In this document: in pieces, positions 21,939 to 27,301 of the stretch
How the letters are laid out: the number at the start of each line of letters is the position of its first letter
Position numbering within the stretch: the stretch's first letter is position 1
IMG/VR virus record: IMGVR_UViG_3300046804_002892
Span: 1-27,301 of that record
DNA: 27,301 nt
From: a virus
Strand: one strand, 5' to 3'
Translations under genes and position numbers: made by a program
Notes under the pieces: generated by a model
The model's database searches: none
What the model was told of the DNA's origin: nothing
Seen by the model: only the letters and a program-made list of their open reading frames with translations

Positions 21939-22965
21939 TCTACATCTTGACTATTCAGATGTGCTTCTAAAACCCAAAAGATCCACTCTAAATTCTCGCA
22001 GAGATGTTGAGATGACTCGAGATTTTACATTCCGAAATAGTAAGAAACAATTATCTTATACTCCAATAATAGCATCTAACATGGATGGTGTGGGTACATT
22101 CTCTATGGCAAGAGTATTACAAGATTATAAAATGCTCACAGTGATTCGCAAACATTACTCATTTGAAGATTGGAAAACCACAGCAGGATCAGGATTAAAA
22201 TTCAAATATGTTTCTGCTTGTGTGGGCACTGGTGCTATATGGGATGAATCAGCAGCAGATTATCAAACATTAAAACAAGTAATGTCGGCATTTCCAGACA
22301 TACCTGCCATCACAATAGATGTTGCCAATGCTTATCATGAACAATTTGTGGATTTTGTAAAAAGAATAAGATCAGAATATCCAGATAAAATTATTATAGC
22401 AGGCAATGTGGTATCACCAGAAATGACTGAAGAATTGATTATTAATGGAGCAGATGTTGTAAAAATAGGTATTGGTCCAGGTTCTGTTTGTACCACAAGA
22501 ACACAAACTGGAGTAGGAGTACCACAATTCTCTGCCATAGTAGAGTGTGCTGATGCTGCTAATGGAGTGGGTGGACACATCATTGCTGATGGTGGTTGTA
22601 CTCAATCAGGCGACATAGCCAAAGCATTAGGAGCAGGTGCTCATTTTGTTATGTTGGGTGGTATGTTGGCTGCTCACGATGAATCAGAATTAGAATTGCG
22701 AGATGGCAAAAGAGTATTCTACGGTATGAGTTCAGAATCAGCATTTCAACAACACGGTGCTCGTAAAGATGGTTACAGAGGCACCGAAGGTAAAACAGTG
22801 CTGTTAGATAATAGAGGACCAGTGAGAGACACTGTGGAACAGATATTGGGTGGTGTGCGAAGCACTTGTGTTTATATCGGTGCAAGAAGAATCAAAGACA
22901 TGCCTAAATGTGCTCACTTCGTAAGAGTTAATAACATACAGAATAGAGTGTTCGATGGAAAATAA
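21922..22965 (+). CDS. guaC: GMP reductase, GuaC, 347 aa
   Basis: NADPH-dependent deamination of GMP to IMP. The protein is 347 aa, the same length as E. coli GuaC as I recall it, and clearly GuaC rather than IMP dehydrogenase because it lacks CBS domains. Motifs: DVLLKPKRSTLNSR, NMDGVGTFSMA, IAGNVVSPEMTEELI, GIGPGSVCTTR with the catalytic Cys190, HIIADGGCTQSGDIAKALGAG, MLGGMLAAH and FYGMSSESA. Starts at GTG 21922 with an ideal AGGAGG. Followed by a phosphoribosyltransferase with an 11-nt overlap, so purine interconversion is the local theme. A guanine-lowering enzyme beside a GTP-consuming pathway is unexpected. Confidence 0.95.
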   Translation: MRIDYNLHLDYSDVLLKPKRSTLNSRRDVEMTRDFTFRNSKKQLSYTPIIASNMDGVGTFSMARVLQDYKMLTVIRKHYSFEDWKTTAGSGLKFKYVSACVGTGAIWDESAADYQTLKQVMSAFPDIPAITIDVANAYHEQFVDFVKRIRSEYPDKIIIAGNVVSPEMTEELIINGADVVKIGIGPGSVCTTRTQTGVGVPQFSAIVECADAANGVGGHIIADGGCTQSGDIAKALGAGAHFVMLGGMLAAHDESELELRDGKRVFYGMSSESAFQQHGARKDGYRGTEGKTVLLDNRGPVRDTVEQILGGVRSTCVYIGARRIKDMPKCAHFVRVNNIQNRVFDGK

Positions 22966-23422
22966 CACAACAGTAGAAAAATTATATTTTACTAACATAC
23001 AGATGCGTAATGCTCTGATACAGATTGAAGATAAACTGGTGCATGATATGTGGATGCCCAATATCATATTAGGTATTAATAGAGGTGGTTGTATTCCGGG
23101 TGTGTATCTGTCTCATAGATTAAAGAAAGAACATGCAGTGATAGATGTGAGATTGAGAGATCACTCTGCTAAACCTAATCTATCAGTATTAGAACGAGAG
23201 TTTGCTTTTCAAAAAAAGATATTGATTATCGATGATATCAATGATACTGGTGCTACTTTTCAATATATTACGGACAATTTTGGTCGACATGAACGAATAC
23301 GATACGCCGCAGTAATCAATAATAAACCATCTCCGGTAAAGATTGATTATTATGGTTATGAAATAGATAAGAATGAAAATCCTCAATGGGTGGTATTTCC
23401 ATGGGAAGAATGGCAGAAATAA
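22955..23422 (+). CDS. Gpt/HGPRT-like purine phosphoribosyltransferase, 155 aa
   Basis: Type I phosphoribosyltransferase that would make a purine nucleotide from base plus PRPP. The PRPP loop is ILIIDDINDTGATF (D93, D94 then T98-G99-A100-T101). The pyrophosphate loop is around ILGINRGGCIPG, and the C-terminal WVVFPWEEW matches the base-binding W-x-x-F-P-W-E of xanthine/guanine phosphoribosyltransferases. Substrate could be guanine, xanthine or hypoxanthine. It could recycle the free guanine that DpdA-type exchange releases from DNA (inference). Overlaps guaC by 11 nt. Ends 43 nt before the cupin gene. Confidence 0.8.
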   Translation: MENNTTVEKLYFTNIQMRNALIQIEDKLVHDMWMPNIILGINRGGCIPGVYLSHRLKKEHAVIDVRLRDHSAKPNLSVLEREFAFQKKILIIDDINDTGATFQYITDNFGRHERIRYAAVINNKPSPVKIDYYGYEIDKNENPQWVVFPWEEWQK

Positions 23423-23430
23423 CGGCCAGT

Positions 23431-23459
23431 TTGACTTCTAATCTAAATAACCGTATAAT
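23431..23459 (+). promoter_or_regulatory. Sigma70-like promoter with predicted leaderless start at 23466
   Basis: TTGACT (23431-23436), 17-nt spacer, TATAAT (23454-23459), then six bases to the ATG at 23466. A standard +1 falls on or next to the ATG. The 43-nt gap holds no Shine-Dalgarno. The promoter would serve the cupin - unknown - queE group. Confidence 0.75.
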
Positions 23460-23465
23460 ATACAT

Positions 23466-23858
23466 ATGAGCAATAAAGCAGGAAAAATTTGGGGACAAAC
23501 AGAGTTAATACACGCCAATGGTGTGTTAGAATTCCACAAGATAGATTTTAAAGCAGGCGGGGTGTGTTCCAAACACAAACACAATTTCAAATGGAATGGA
23601 TTTTATGTTGTAAGCGGCAAGATGAAAATCAAAGTTTGGCAAAAAGATCAACAAGATCTCATCGATGAAACAGTATTAGGACCAGGAGATTTTACTAAAG
23701 TTAAACCAGGATACTACCATTTGTTTGAAGGATTAGAAGATGGCGTGGCTTTTGAACTTTATTGGGCAGAATTTAACCACGATGACATACAGAGAGAAAA
23801 TGTGGGTCATTTTAAAAGCGGCAACGTGGTCCGATTAGATAAAAAAGATAAAAAATAA
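23466..23858 (+). CDS. Cupin-domain protein, 130 aa
   Basis: Single-domain cupin. Motif 1 is CSKHKHNFKWNGFYVVSGKMKI with H37 and H39 as metal ligands; the usual Glu position is occupied by Asn44. Motif 2 is LGPGDFTKVKPGYYHLFEG with H85. Small cupins bind metal and may be isomerases, oxygenases or sugar-binding proteins, and the substrate cannot be told. It opens the promoter unit that ends with queE and overlaps the next gene by one base (TAATG), so a role in the same pathway is possible. Confidence 0.75.
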   Translation: MSNKAGKIWGQTELIHANGVLEFHKIDFKAGGVCSKHKHNFKWNGFYVVSGKMKIKVWQKDQQDLIDETVLGPGDFTKVKPGYYHLFEGLEDGVAFELYWAEFNHDDIQRENVGHFKSGNVVRLDKKDKK

Positions 23859-24277
23859 TGGCTGATATCTATCACATATGGTGCAATCCTAAGGAAGGGG
23901 TTGATGCAAAAGATTTTGCTGATAAGATTCGCACGTTTCTTGGAGAGTTAGTAAAAGCAGGCAAATTGGAATCATTTCGAGTTATGAGAATGAAATTAGG
24001 ATTTAGATCCATGGATCTACCTGATTTTCACATAATGATGGAGACTCTTAATATGCAACAATTAGATGATGCCATGAGTATGGTTGGTCGTAGAACTGGC
24101 GAATTAGAAGGTCATCATGTGGCAATGAATACTCTTGTAGATATGGAAAGTATACAACATGCACTCTATAGAGATTTTCCTGATCCTTTTTTAGGACAAA
24201 CTGATGAAATAAAAAAAACTGATGAAAATGTAGAAGATATATTAAAGGCAGTAAAGGCATTACATGAGCAAAATTAA
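23858..24277 (+). CDS. Small alpha/beta (ferredoxin-like) protein, DUF6614-like, 139 aa
   Basis: I recall a family of about 110-140 residues in alphaproteobacteria (DUF6614, name from memory) with the same layout: IYHIWCNPKEGVDAKDFADKI at the start, then ESFRVMRMKLGFRSMDLPDFHIMMET, LDDAMSMVGRRTGELEGHHVAMN and a terminal ALYRDFPDP. The repeated beta-alpha-beta pattern suggests a dimeric ferredoxin-like fold as in ABM-type or REDY-type proteins. No function is known to me. It overlaps queE by 14 nt. Despite the neighbours it is not QueD: the H-x-H zinc site is lacking. Confidence 0.6.
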   Translation: MADIYHIWCNPKEGVDAKDFADKIRTFLGELVKAGKLESFRVMRMKLGFRSMDLPDFHIMMETLNMQQLDDAMSMVGRRTGELEGHHVAMNTLVDMESIQHALYRDFPDPFLGQTDEIKKTDENVEDILKAVKALHEQN

Positions 24278-25124
24278 AGTAGCAGAATTATTTTATAGCA
24301 TACAAGGTGAAGGCAGATATATGGGTGTGCCTTCTGTGTTCTTGAGAACATTTGGTTGCAACTTTACCTGTGCTGGGTTTGGTTTACCTCGAAGTATGCG
24401 TAGTGATGAGAATGACAAAGTATTCGAACAACACCAAAAATTTCCATTTAAAGATTACAAAGAATTGCCATTGGTGAGCACAGGTTGTGACAGTTATGCT
24501 AGTTGGGATCCACGATTCAAAGATCTATCTCCCATGCTGACATCAGATGCTATTGTGGAAAGAACCATGGAGATATTGCCCCATAAACGATGGGTGGATG
24601 AGCATTTTATATTCACAGGTGGAGAACCATTGTTGGGTTGGCAGAGATCATATCCAGATGTGTTGGAACATGCAAAGATGCAGACATTAAAAGAGATCAC
24701 TTTTGAAACCAATGGCACACAAAAATTACATAAAGATTTTAAAGATTATCTCACTCAATGGAGTGGCAAGAATGGCAGAACTAGAGAATCCATCACATTC
24801 TCTGTGAGTGCAAAATTAAGTGTAAGCGGAGAAAAACGTGAAGAAGCTATTGTGCCAGCAGTGGTAGCAGAATATCAAGATGTAGGGCATGTGTATTTAA
24901 AATTTGTGGTGGCCACTCCGGAAGATGCTGATGAAGCAATCGAAGCAGTGAAAGATTATAGAGCAGCAGGATTCACGGGATCGGTGTATCTAATGCCTGT
25001 GGGTGGAGTAGAAAGTGTTTACCATTTAAACAATAGAACAGTGGCAGAACTAGCCATGAAAATGGGCTATAGATACAGCGATAGATTACAGGTACCATTG
25101 TTTAAGAATGCTTGGGGAACATAG
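24264..25124 (+). CDS. queE: 7-carboxy-7-deazaguanine synthase QueE (radical SAM) with insertion in the cluster motif, 286 aa
   Basis: Radical SAM enzyme converting 6-carboxytetrahydropterin to 7-carboxy-7-deazaguanine. LFYSIQGEGRYMGVPSVFLR and FTGGEPLLGW are characteristic QueE motifs. The usual cluster motif C-x3-C-x2-C-D-x-x-Y is split: C32-x3-C36 is followed by an insert of about 36 residues and then C75 in GCDSYASWD, keeping the C-D-S/T-Y-A element. Total C-x3-C-x38-C. The length is 286 aa against about 220 for E. coli QueE, which the insertion and a C-terminal extension explain. Overlaps the upstream gene by 14 nt. Supplies the DpdA pathway together with folE. Confidence 0.88.
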   Translation: MSKIKVAELFYSIQGEGRYMGVPSVFLRTFGCNFTCAGFGLPRSMRSDENDKVFEQHQKFPFKDYKELPLVSTGCDSYASWDPRFKDLSPMLTSDAIVERTMEILPHKRWVDEHFIFTGGEPLLGWQRSYPDVLEHAKMQTLKEITFETNGTQKLHKDFKDYLTQWSGKNGRTRESITFSVSAKLSVSGEKREEAIVPAVVAEYQDVGHVYLKFVVATPEDADEAIEAVKDYRAAGFTGSVYLMPVGGVESVYHLNNRTVAELAMKMGYRYSDRLQVPLFKNAWGT

Positions 25125-25139
25125 TTTGGTAAAGTATGT

Positions 25140-25164
25140 TTGGAAAACAATTGATTTTTTCCAA
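25140..25164. repeat. 8-bp inverted repeat enclosing a -35 element (possible operator)
   Basis: TTGGAAAA (25140-25147) and TTTTCCAA (25157-25164) are perfect reverse complements separated by 9 nt. The TTGATT -35 of the next promoter lies across the loop and right arm. It could be a repressor operator or a weak hairpin; no T-tract follows, so it is a poor terminator. Confidence 0.5.
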
Positions 25165-25179
25165 GAAGTGTATTAAAAT
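25151..25179 (+). promoter_or_regulatory. Sigma70-like promoter upstream of the gene at 25186
   Basis: TTGATT (25151-25156), 17-nt spacer, TAAAAT (25174-25179), followed by AAGGAT and the ATG at 25186. A standard +1 falls at about 25186, so the transcript may be leaderless even though an AAGGA stretch is present in the DNA. Confidence 0.65.
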
Positions 25180-25185
25180 AAGGAT

Positions 25186-25497
25186 ATGAAAGTTAAAAAA
25201 ACAAAAAATACAAATGTTACAAAGGCTAAGAAGAGTGAAGAGCCTATGGTTAAGGTTTTACAAGTAAATGTAAATCCAGAAAACCCAAGAAATGGATTCT
25301 TTGAATTGGATTGGAATGACGAATTTGTTAATATGTTGAAACAGAATGGCTACACAGGAACATCAGAAGAAGAGATTGTGGATCGTTGGTTTCAAAGCCT
25401 ATGTAAAACTATCGGCAATGAGCAAGGTGTAGACATAACTGGTGCAGGTTATGTTCAAATCAATCGAAGAAACGACGGCAAGACAGAGGTATCTTAG
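25186..25497 (+). CDS. Conserved phage hypothetical, 103 aa
   Basis: N-terminal 20 residues are a lysine-rich tail (VKKTKNTNVTKAKKSEE). The remainder, VLQVNVNPENPRNGFFELDW, NDEFVNMLKQNGYTG and EEIVDRWFQSLCKTI, is a pattern I recall in cyanophage and other T4-like phage unknowns (N-P-x-N-P-R-N-G-x-F-E-L-D-W). No enzyme motif. An internal ATG (PMVKVLQV) could be the true start of the conserved core, but the promoter and AAGGA support 25186. Separated by only 3 nt from the FEN-type nuclease gene. Confidence 0.7.
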   Translation: MKVKKTKNTNVTKAKKSEEPMVKVLQVNVNPENPRNGFFELDWNDEFVNMLKQNGYTGTSEEEIVDRWFQSLCKTIGNEQGVDITGAGYVQINRRNDGKTEVS

Positions 25498-25500
25498 AGT

Positions 25501-26484
25501 ATGACCCATATATTGGTCGATACTGCTAATACTTTTTTTCGAGCAAGACATGTGATACGTGGCGATGCTTCAGAGAAGATCGGTATGGCTATACATATTA
25601 CTTTAAATTCTATCAAGAAAGCCTGGAATGATTTTGATGGTACTCATGTGGTATTCTGTCTAGAAGGTCGTAGTTGGAGAAAAGATCACTATGCTCCATA
25701 CAAAAGAAATCGAGCGGAAACTGTGCAGGCAATGACTGCTGCAGAACAGGAAGAAAACAAATTATTTTGGGAGTGCTATGATGATTTTGTGGATTTTATT
25801 CGTACAAAAACCAATGTCACAGTATTACAGAATGGCAGATGTGAAGCAGATGATCTCATAGCTCGTTGGATTGATCTACATCCTGATCAACAGCATGTGA
25901 TTATCAGCACAGACAAAGATTTAAATCAATTAATAGCACCCAATGTCCGACAATACAATGGTGTTACAGAAGAAACTATAACAGTGGATGGTTATTTTGA
26001 TAAGAAAGGCAATCCTGTGATAGATAACAAAACTAAAGAACACCGAAAAACTGAGAGTGCAGAATGGACCATATTTGAAAAAGCCATGAGAGGTGACCCA
26101 TCAGATAACATATTTTCAGCATATCCTGGTGTGCGTAAAAAAGGTACTAAAAACAAAGTGGGCTTGTTAGAAGCATTCGAAGATAGAACCAATAAAGGTT
26201 ATGCTTGGAATAATCTAATGTTAAGTAAATGGATGGATCCAGACGGTGTAGAACACAGAGTCATAGATGATTACGAGCGTAATAGATTGCTGGTTGATCT
26301 ACATGCACAACCAGAAGCTATTATACAAGAATTAGACCAAACCATTGCACAGGCCAAAGCAGAAAACAAACAGATATCACAAGTGGGCATAAGATTTATG
26401 AAATTTTGTGCCAAATATGACCTACAAAAGATCACAGAACAAGCACAATTATATGTAGAACCATTCAATGCGAGATTAGTATGA
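25501..26484 (+). CDS. rnh: FEN/T4 Rnh-like 5'-3' nuclease, 327 aa
   Basis: Structure-specific nuclease of the FEN/PIN superfamily like T4 RNase H (305 aa), which removes RNA primers and flaps from lagging-strand fragments. Acidic active-site residues are in place: D7 in ILVDTANTFF, E115-A-D117-D118 in CEADDLIARW, D138 and D140 in IISTDKDLNQL, and the GDPSDNIFSAYPGV element (D199, D202) opening the helix-3-turn-helix region that contacts DNA. The length fits a complete enzyme. It overlaps the next gene by 4 nt. Works with the polymerase and clamp encoded upstream. Confidence 0.88.
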   Translation: MTHILVDTANTFFRARHVIRGDASEKIGMAIHITLNSIKKAWNDFDGTHVVFCLEGRSWRKDHYAPYKRNRAETVQAMTAAEQEENKLFWECYDDFVDFIRTKTNVTVLQNGRCEADDLIARWIDLHPDQQHVIISTDKDLNQLIAPNVRQYNGVTEETITVDGYFDKKGNPVIDNKTKEHRKTESAEWTIFEKAMRGDPSDNIFSAYPGVRKKGTKNKVGLLEAFEDRTNKGYAWNNLMLSKWMDPDGVEHRVIDDYERNRLLVDLHAQPEAIIQELDQTIAQAKAENKQISQVGIRFMKFCAKYDLQKITEQAQLYVEPFNARLV

Positions 26485-26993
26485 CTATGCGAGCAAAAAT
26501 ATTAGTAAAAGATAAATTTTGGATTATTGAAGAGAATGGTCAAAAGTTAGGTACTTTACAGAAGAAAGATGACAACGGTTGGATATTTTTAGGTAAGAAA
26601 GATCAAAGACAAGAATATCCTACGCAAGAAAGTCTATATGCACGATTTGGATCAGGTATATTTGCATCAGATATCTCAGTGCCTGCAAATGAACCAAAAA
26701 ACGAAGAAAGCGAATGGCATGTGCATGGATATCCTTGCTCGCAACAGCCGTATAATGCCATGTTTGATGTACAAAAACAACTGCCCATTTATACCAAAAC
26801 ACCCAAAAGTCGCAGTCTATTCTGTGCAGGATATTATATTATAAACTTTCCTAAAGGATGGAGGAAAGCCTACTGTCCTAAGGTAATTACACTACAGCGA
26901 TACCCTTACAAAGGGCCTATCAAAACCAAAATAGAAATGCAACAGGTATTAAACAATGCAATCAAAGAACAAAATACAGACACAACCCATTGA
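26481..26993 (+). CDS. Conserved T4-like-phage hypothetical, 170 aa
   Basis: Not assigned to a function. The N-terminal half is a beta-rich domain (AKILVKDKFWIIEENGQKLG, GWIFLGKKDQRQEYP). The C-terminal half has WHVHGYPCSQQPYNAMFDVQ, LPIYTKTPKSRS, CAGYYIINFPKGWRK and YCPKVITLQRYPYKGPIKT. This order I recall from many T4-like and cyanophage proteins annotated only as conserved. The start ATG overlaps the nuclease stop (ATGA); a second ATG two codons later is possible. The last 38 bases overlap the next gene. Confidence 0.7.
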   Translation: MTMRAKILVKDKFWIIEENGQKLGTLQKKDDNGWIFLGKKDQRQEYPTQESLYARFGSGIFASDISVPANEPKNEESEWHVHGYPCSQQPYNAMFDVQKQLPIYTKTPKSRSLFCAGYYIINFPKGWRKAYCPKVITLQRYPYKGPIKTKIEMQQVLNNAIKEQNTDTTH

Positions 26994-27204
26994 AGATTTT
27001 ATAGCAAGAGTAAGAACTGCCAAAGCCAAGCAGGATAAAAATATTACTCTAACTATGCAAGATGCTGACCGTTTGGCGGCTAGTTTAAGCCAAACCATGA
27101 CTCGTTTGGTATCTGTGCAAGAAGAAATAATCGAGGCGCTAAAAACAGCACAACAGGCGCAAACGATCAACATTGAAATGGACGGCGGCAACTTTTCTAA
27201 ATAA
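26956..27204 (+). CDS. Small helical hypothetical, 82 aa
   Basis: Not recognised beyond a pattern seen in cyanophage unknowns: PIEDFIARVRTAKAKQDKNITL near the start followed by ADRLAASLSQTMTRLVSVQEEIIEAL, a long amphipathic helix likely to form a coiled coil, and a short C-terminal strand INIEMDGGNF. The ATG lies inside the upstream gene (38-nt overlap), a common arrangement here. No membrane or catalytic motif. Confidence 0.65.
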   Translation: MQSKNKIQTQPIEDFIARVRTAKAKQDKNITLTMQDADRLAASLSQTMTRLVSVQEEIIEALKTAQQAQTINIEMDGGNFSK

Positions 27205-27221
27205 TTTATCTGGTAAAAATT

Positions 27222-27229
27222 GGTAAATA
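27222..27229 (+). promoter_or_regulatory. Candidate T4-type late promoter (GGTAAATA) before the gene at 27242
   Basis: GGTAAATAC matches six of eight bases of the late octamer and is followed by C. Predicted +1 near 27235 leaves about seven bases before the ATG at 27242. An ATG at 27232 opens only a 17-codon frame. Confidence 0.4.
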
Positions 27230-27241
27230 CTATGATAGATT

Positions 27242-27301
27242 ATGTCAAGACCAAAGCCAACAGTGCTGTTAACAATCAGCAATAAAGAGACTTACAAGCA
27301 A
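27242..27301 (+). CDS. Partial CDS: start of a conserved phage hypothetical (3' end outside window)
   Basis: Twenty codons are visible before the window ends, beginning MSRPKPTVLLTISNK. I recall an M-A/S-R-P-K-P-T-V-L/I-L start on a conserved cyanophage protein of unknown function. The ATG follows a weak late-promoter-like element. The frame stays open to the last base. Confidence 0.5.
   Translation, partial: MSRPKPTVLLTISNKETYKQ

Noticed and set aside
23466-23858. Possible QueF or other deazaguanine enzyme
   Set aside because: The H-x-H plus P-G-D...P-G-x-x-H pattern is that of a cupin, and no QueF catalytic Cys motif is seen.
23858-24277. Possible QueD because it lies beside queE
   Set aside because: No H-x-H zinc site or upstream His/Cys set; it matches a small ferredoxin-like family remembered from alphaproteobacteria. 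The gene at 17948 fits QueD better.
25140-25164. Rho-independent terminator for queE
   Set aside because: The stem is AT-rich (two G-C pairs) and is followed by CCAAGAAG, not a T-tract; it overlaps a promoter, so an operator is more plausible.
27232-27285. 17-codon frame starting at 27232
   Set aside because: Too short and overlapping the better start at 27242, whose N-terminus I recognise as a conserved phage type.
1-27301. tRNA genes, CRISPR arrays, insertion sequences
   Set aside because: No cloverleaf-like G-C-rich segment, regularly spaced direct repeats or transposase frame was seen by eye; a tRNAscan run would be needed to exclude tRNAs formally.

Overview
The window looks like about 27 kb of a T4-like marine myovirus genome (low GC, every gene on the + strand, genes tightly packed with 1-30 nt overlaps). 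The anchors are a T4 gp43-type family B DNA polymerase, a gp45-type sliding clamp, a DsbA-type late-transcription DNA-binding protein, an Rnh/FEN-type 5'-3' nuclease, a GH19 endolysin and T4-style TAAATA late promoter elements. Many of the small proteins resemble, from memory, conserved unknowns of marine cyanophages and pelagiphages. A SAR11 or picocyanobacterial host fits the base composition, but nothing here proves the host.

Left part (1-10.3 kb): late region. It starts with the 3' end of a gene for an autotransporter-like beta-barrel C-terminus. Then come small virion-type unknowns, a nucleotidyltransferase-HAD fusion, a GH19 endolysin, a Dps-like ferritin, and a series of small basic proteins that share an M-K/R-I-x-E-I/L N-terminus resembling a T4 capsid-targeting sequence. 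A large internal-protein candidate (531 aa) and an acidic coiled-coil protein (337 aa) follow. Several of these genes have a TAAATA late promoter element only 4-12 nt before the ATG and no Shine-Dalgarno sequence, which predicts leaderless or nearly leaderless late mRNAs. One gene in this block, 5004-5873, is strikingly AT-rich.

Right part (10.3-27.3 kb): early/middle region of replication and nucleotide metabolism. dsbA, a membrane protein, DNA polymerase, a methyltransferase and the sliding clamp are followed by a TGT/DpdA-like DNA base transglycosylase. The next ten kilobases hold a 2OG-Fe oxygenase-like protein, a divergent QueD/PTPS-like protein, a GT-B glycosyltransferase, GalE, FolE (GTP cyclohydrolase I), GMP reductase, a Gpt-like phosphoribosyltransferase, a cupin, a small alpha/beta unknown and QueE with an unusual insertion. 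Then come the FEN-type nuclease and small conserved phage genes.

Together FolE, the QueD candidate, QueE and DpdA make a nearly complete route from GTP to a 7-deazaguanine base placed in phage DNA; QueC is not seen here. GMP reductase and the phosphoribosyltransferase could rebalance purine pools for it. The methyltransferase, 2OG oxygenase, glycosyltransferase and cupin are candidates for further decoration of the base, but that is inference. Five sigma70-like promoters with near-identical layout (TTGAyw, 16-17 nt spacer, TAnAAT) precede dsbA, the clamp gene, the gene at 17433, the cupin gene and the gene at 25186. The last three also predict leaderless transcripts. No tRNA, CRISPR, insertion sequence or rRNA was recognised, and no gene-free stretch exceeds 70 nt.
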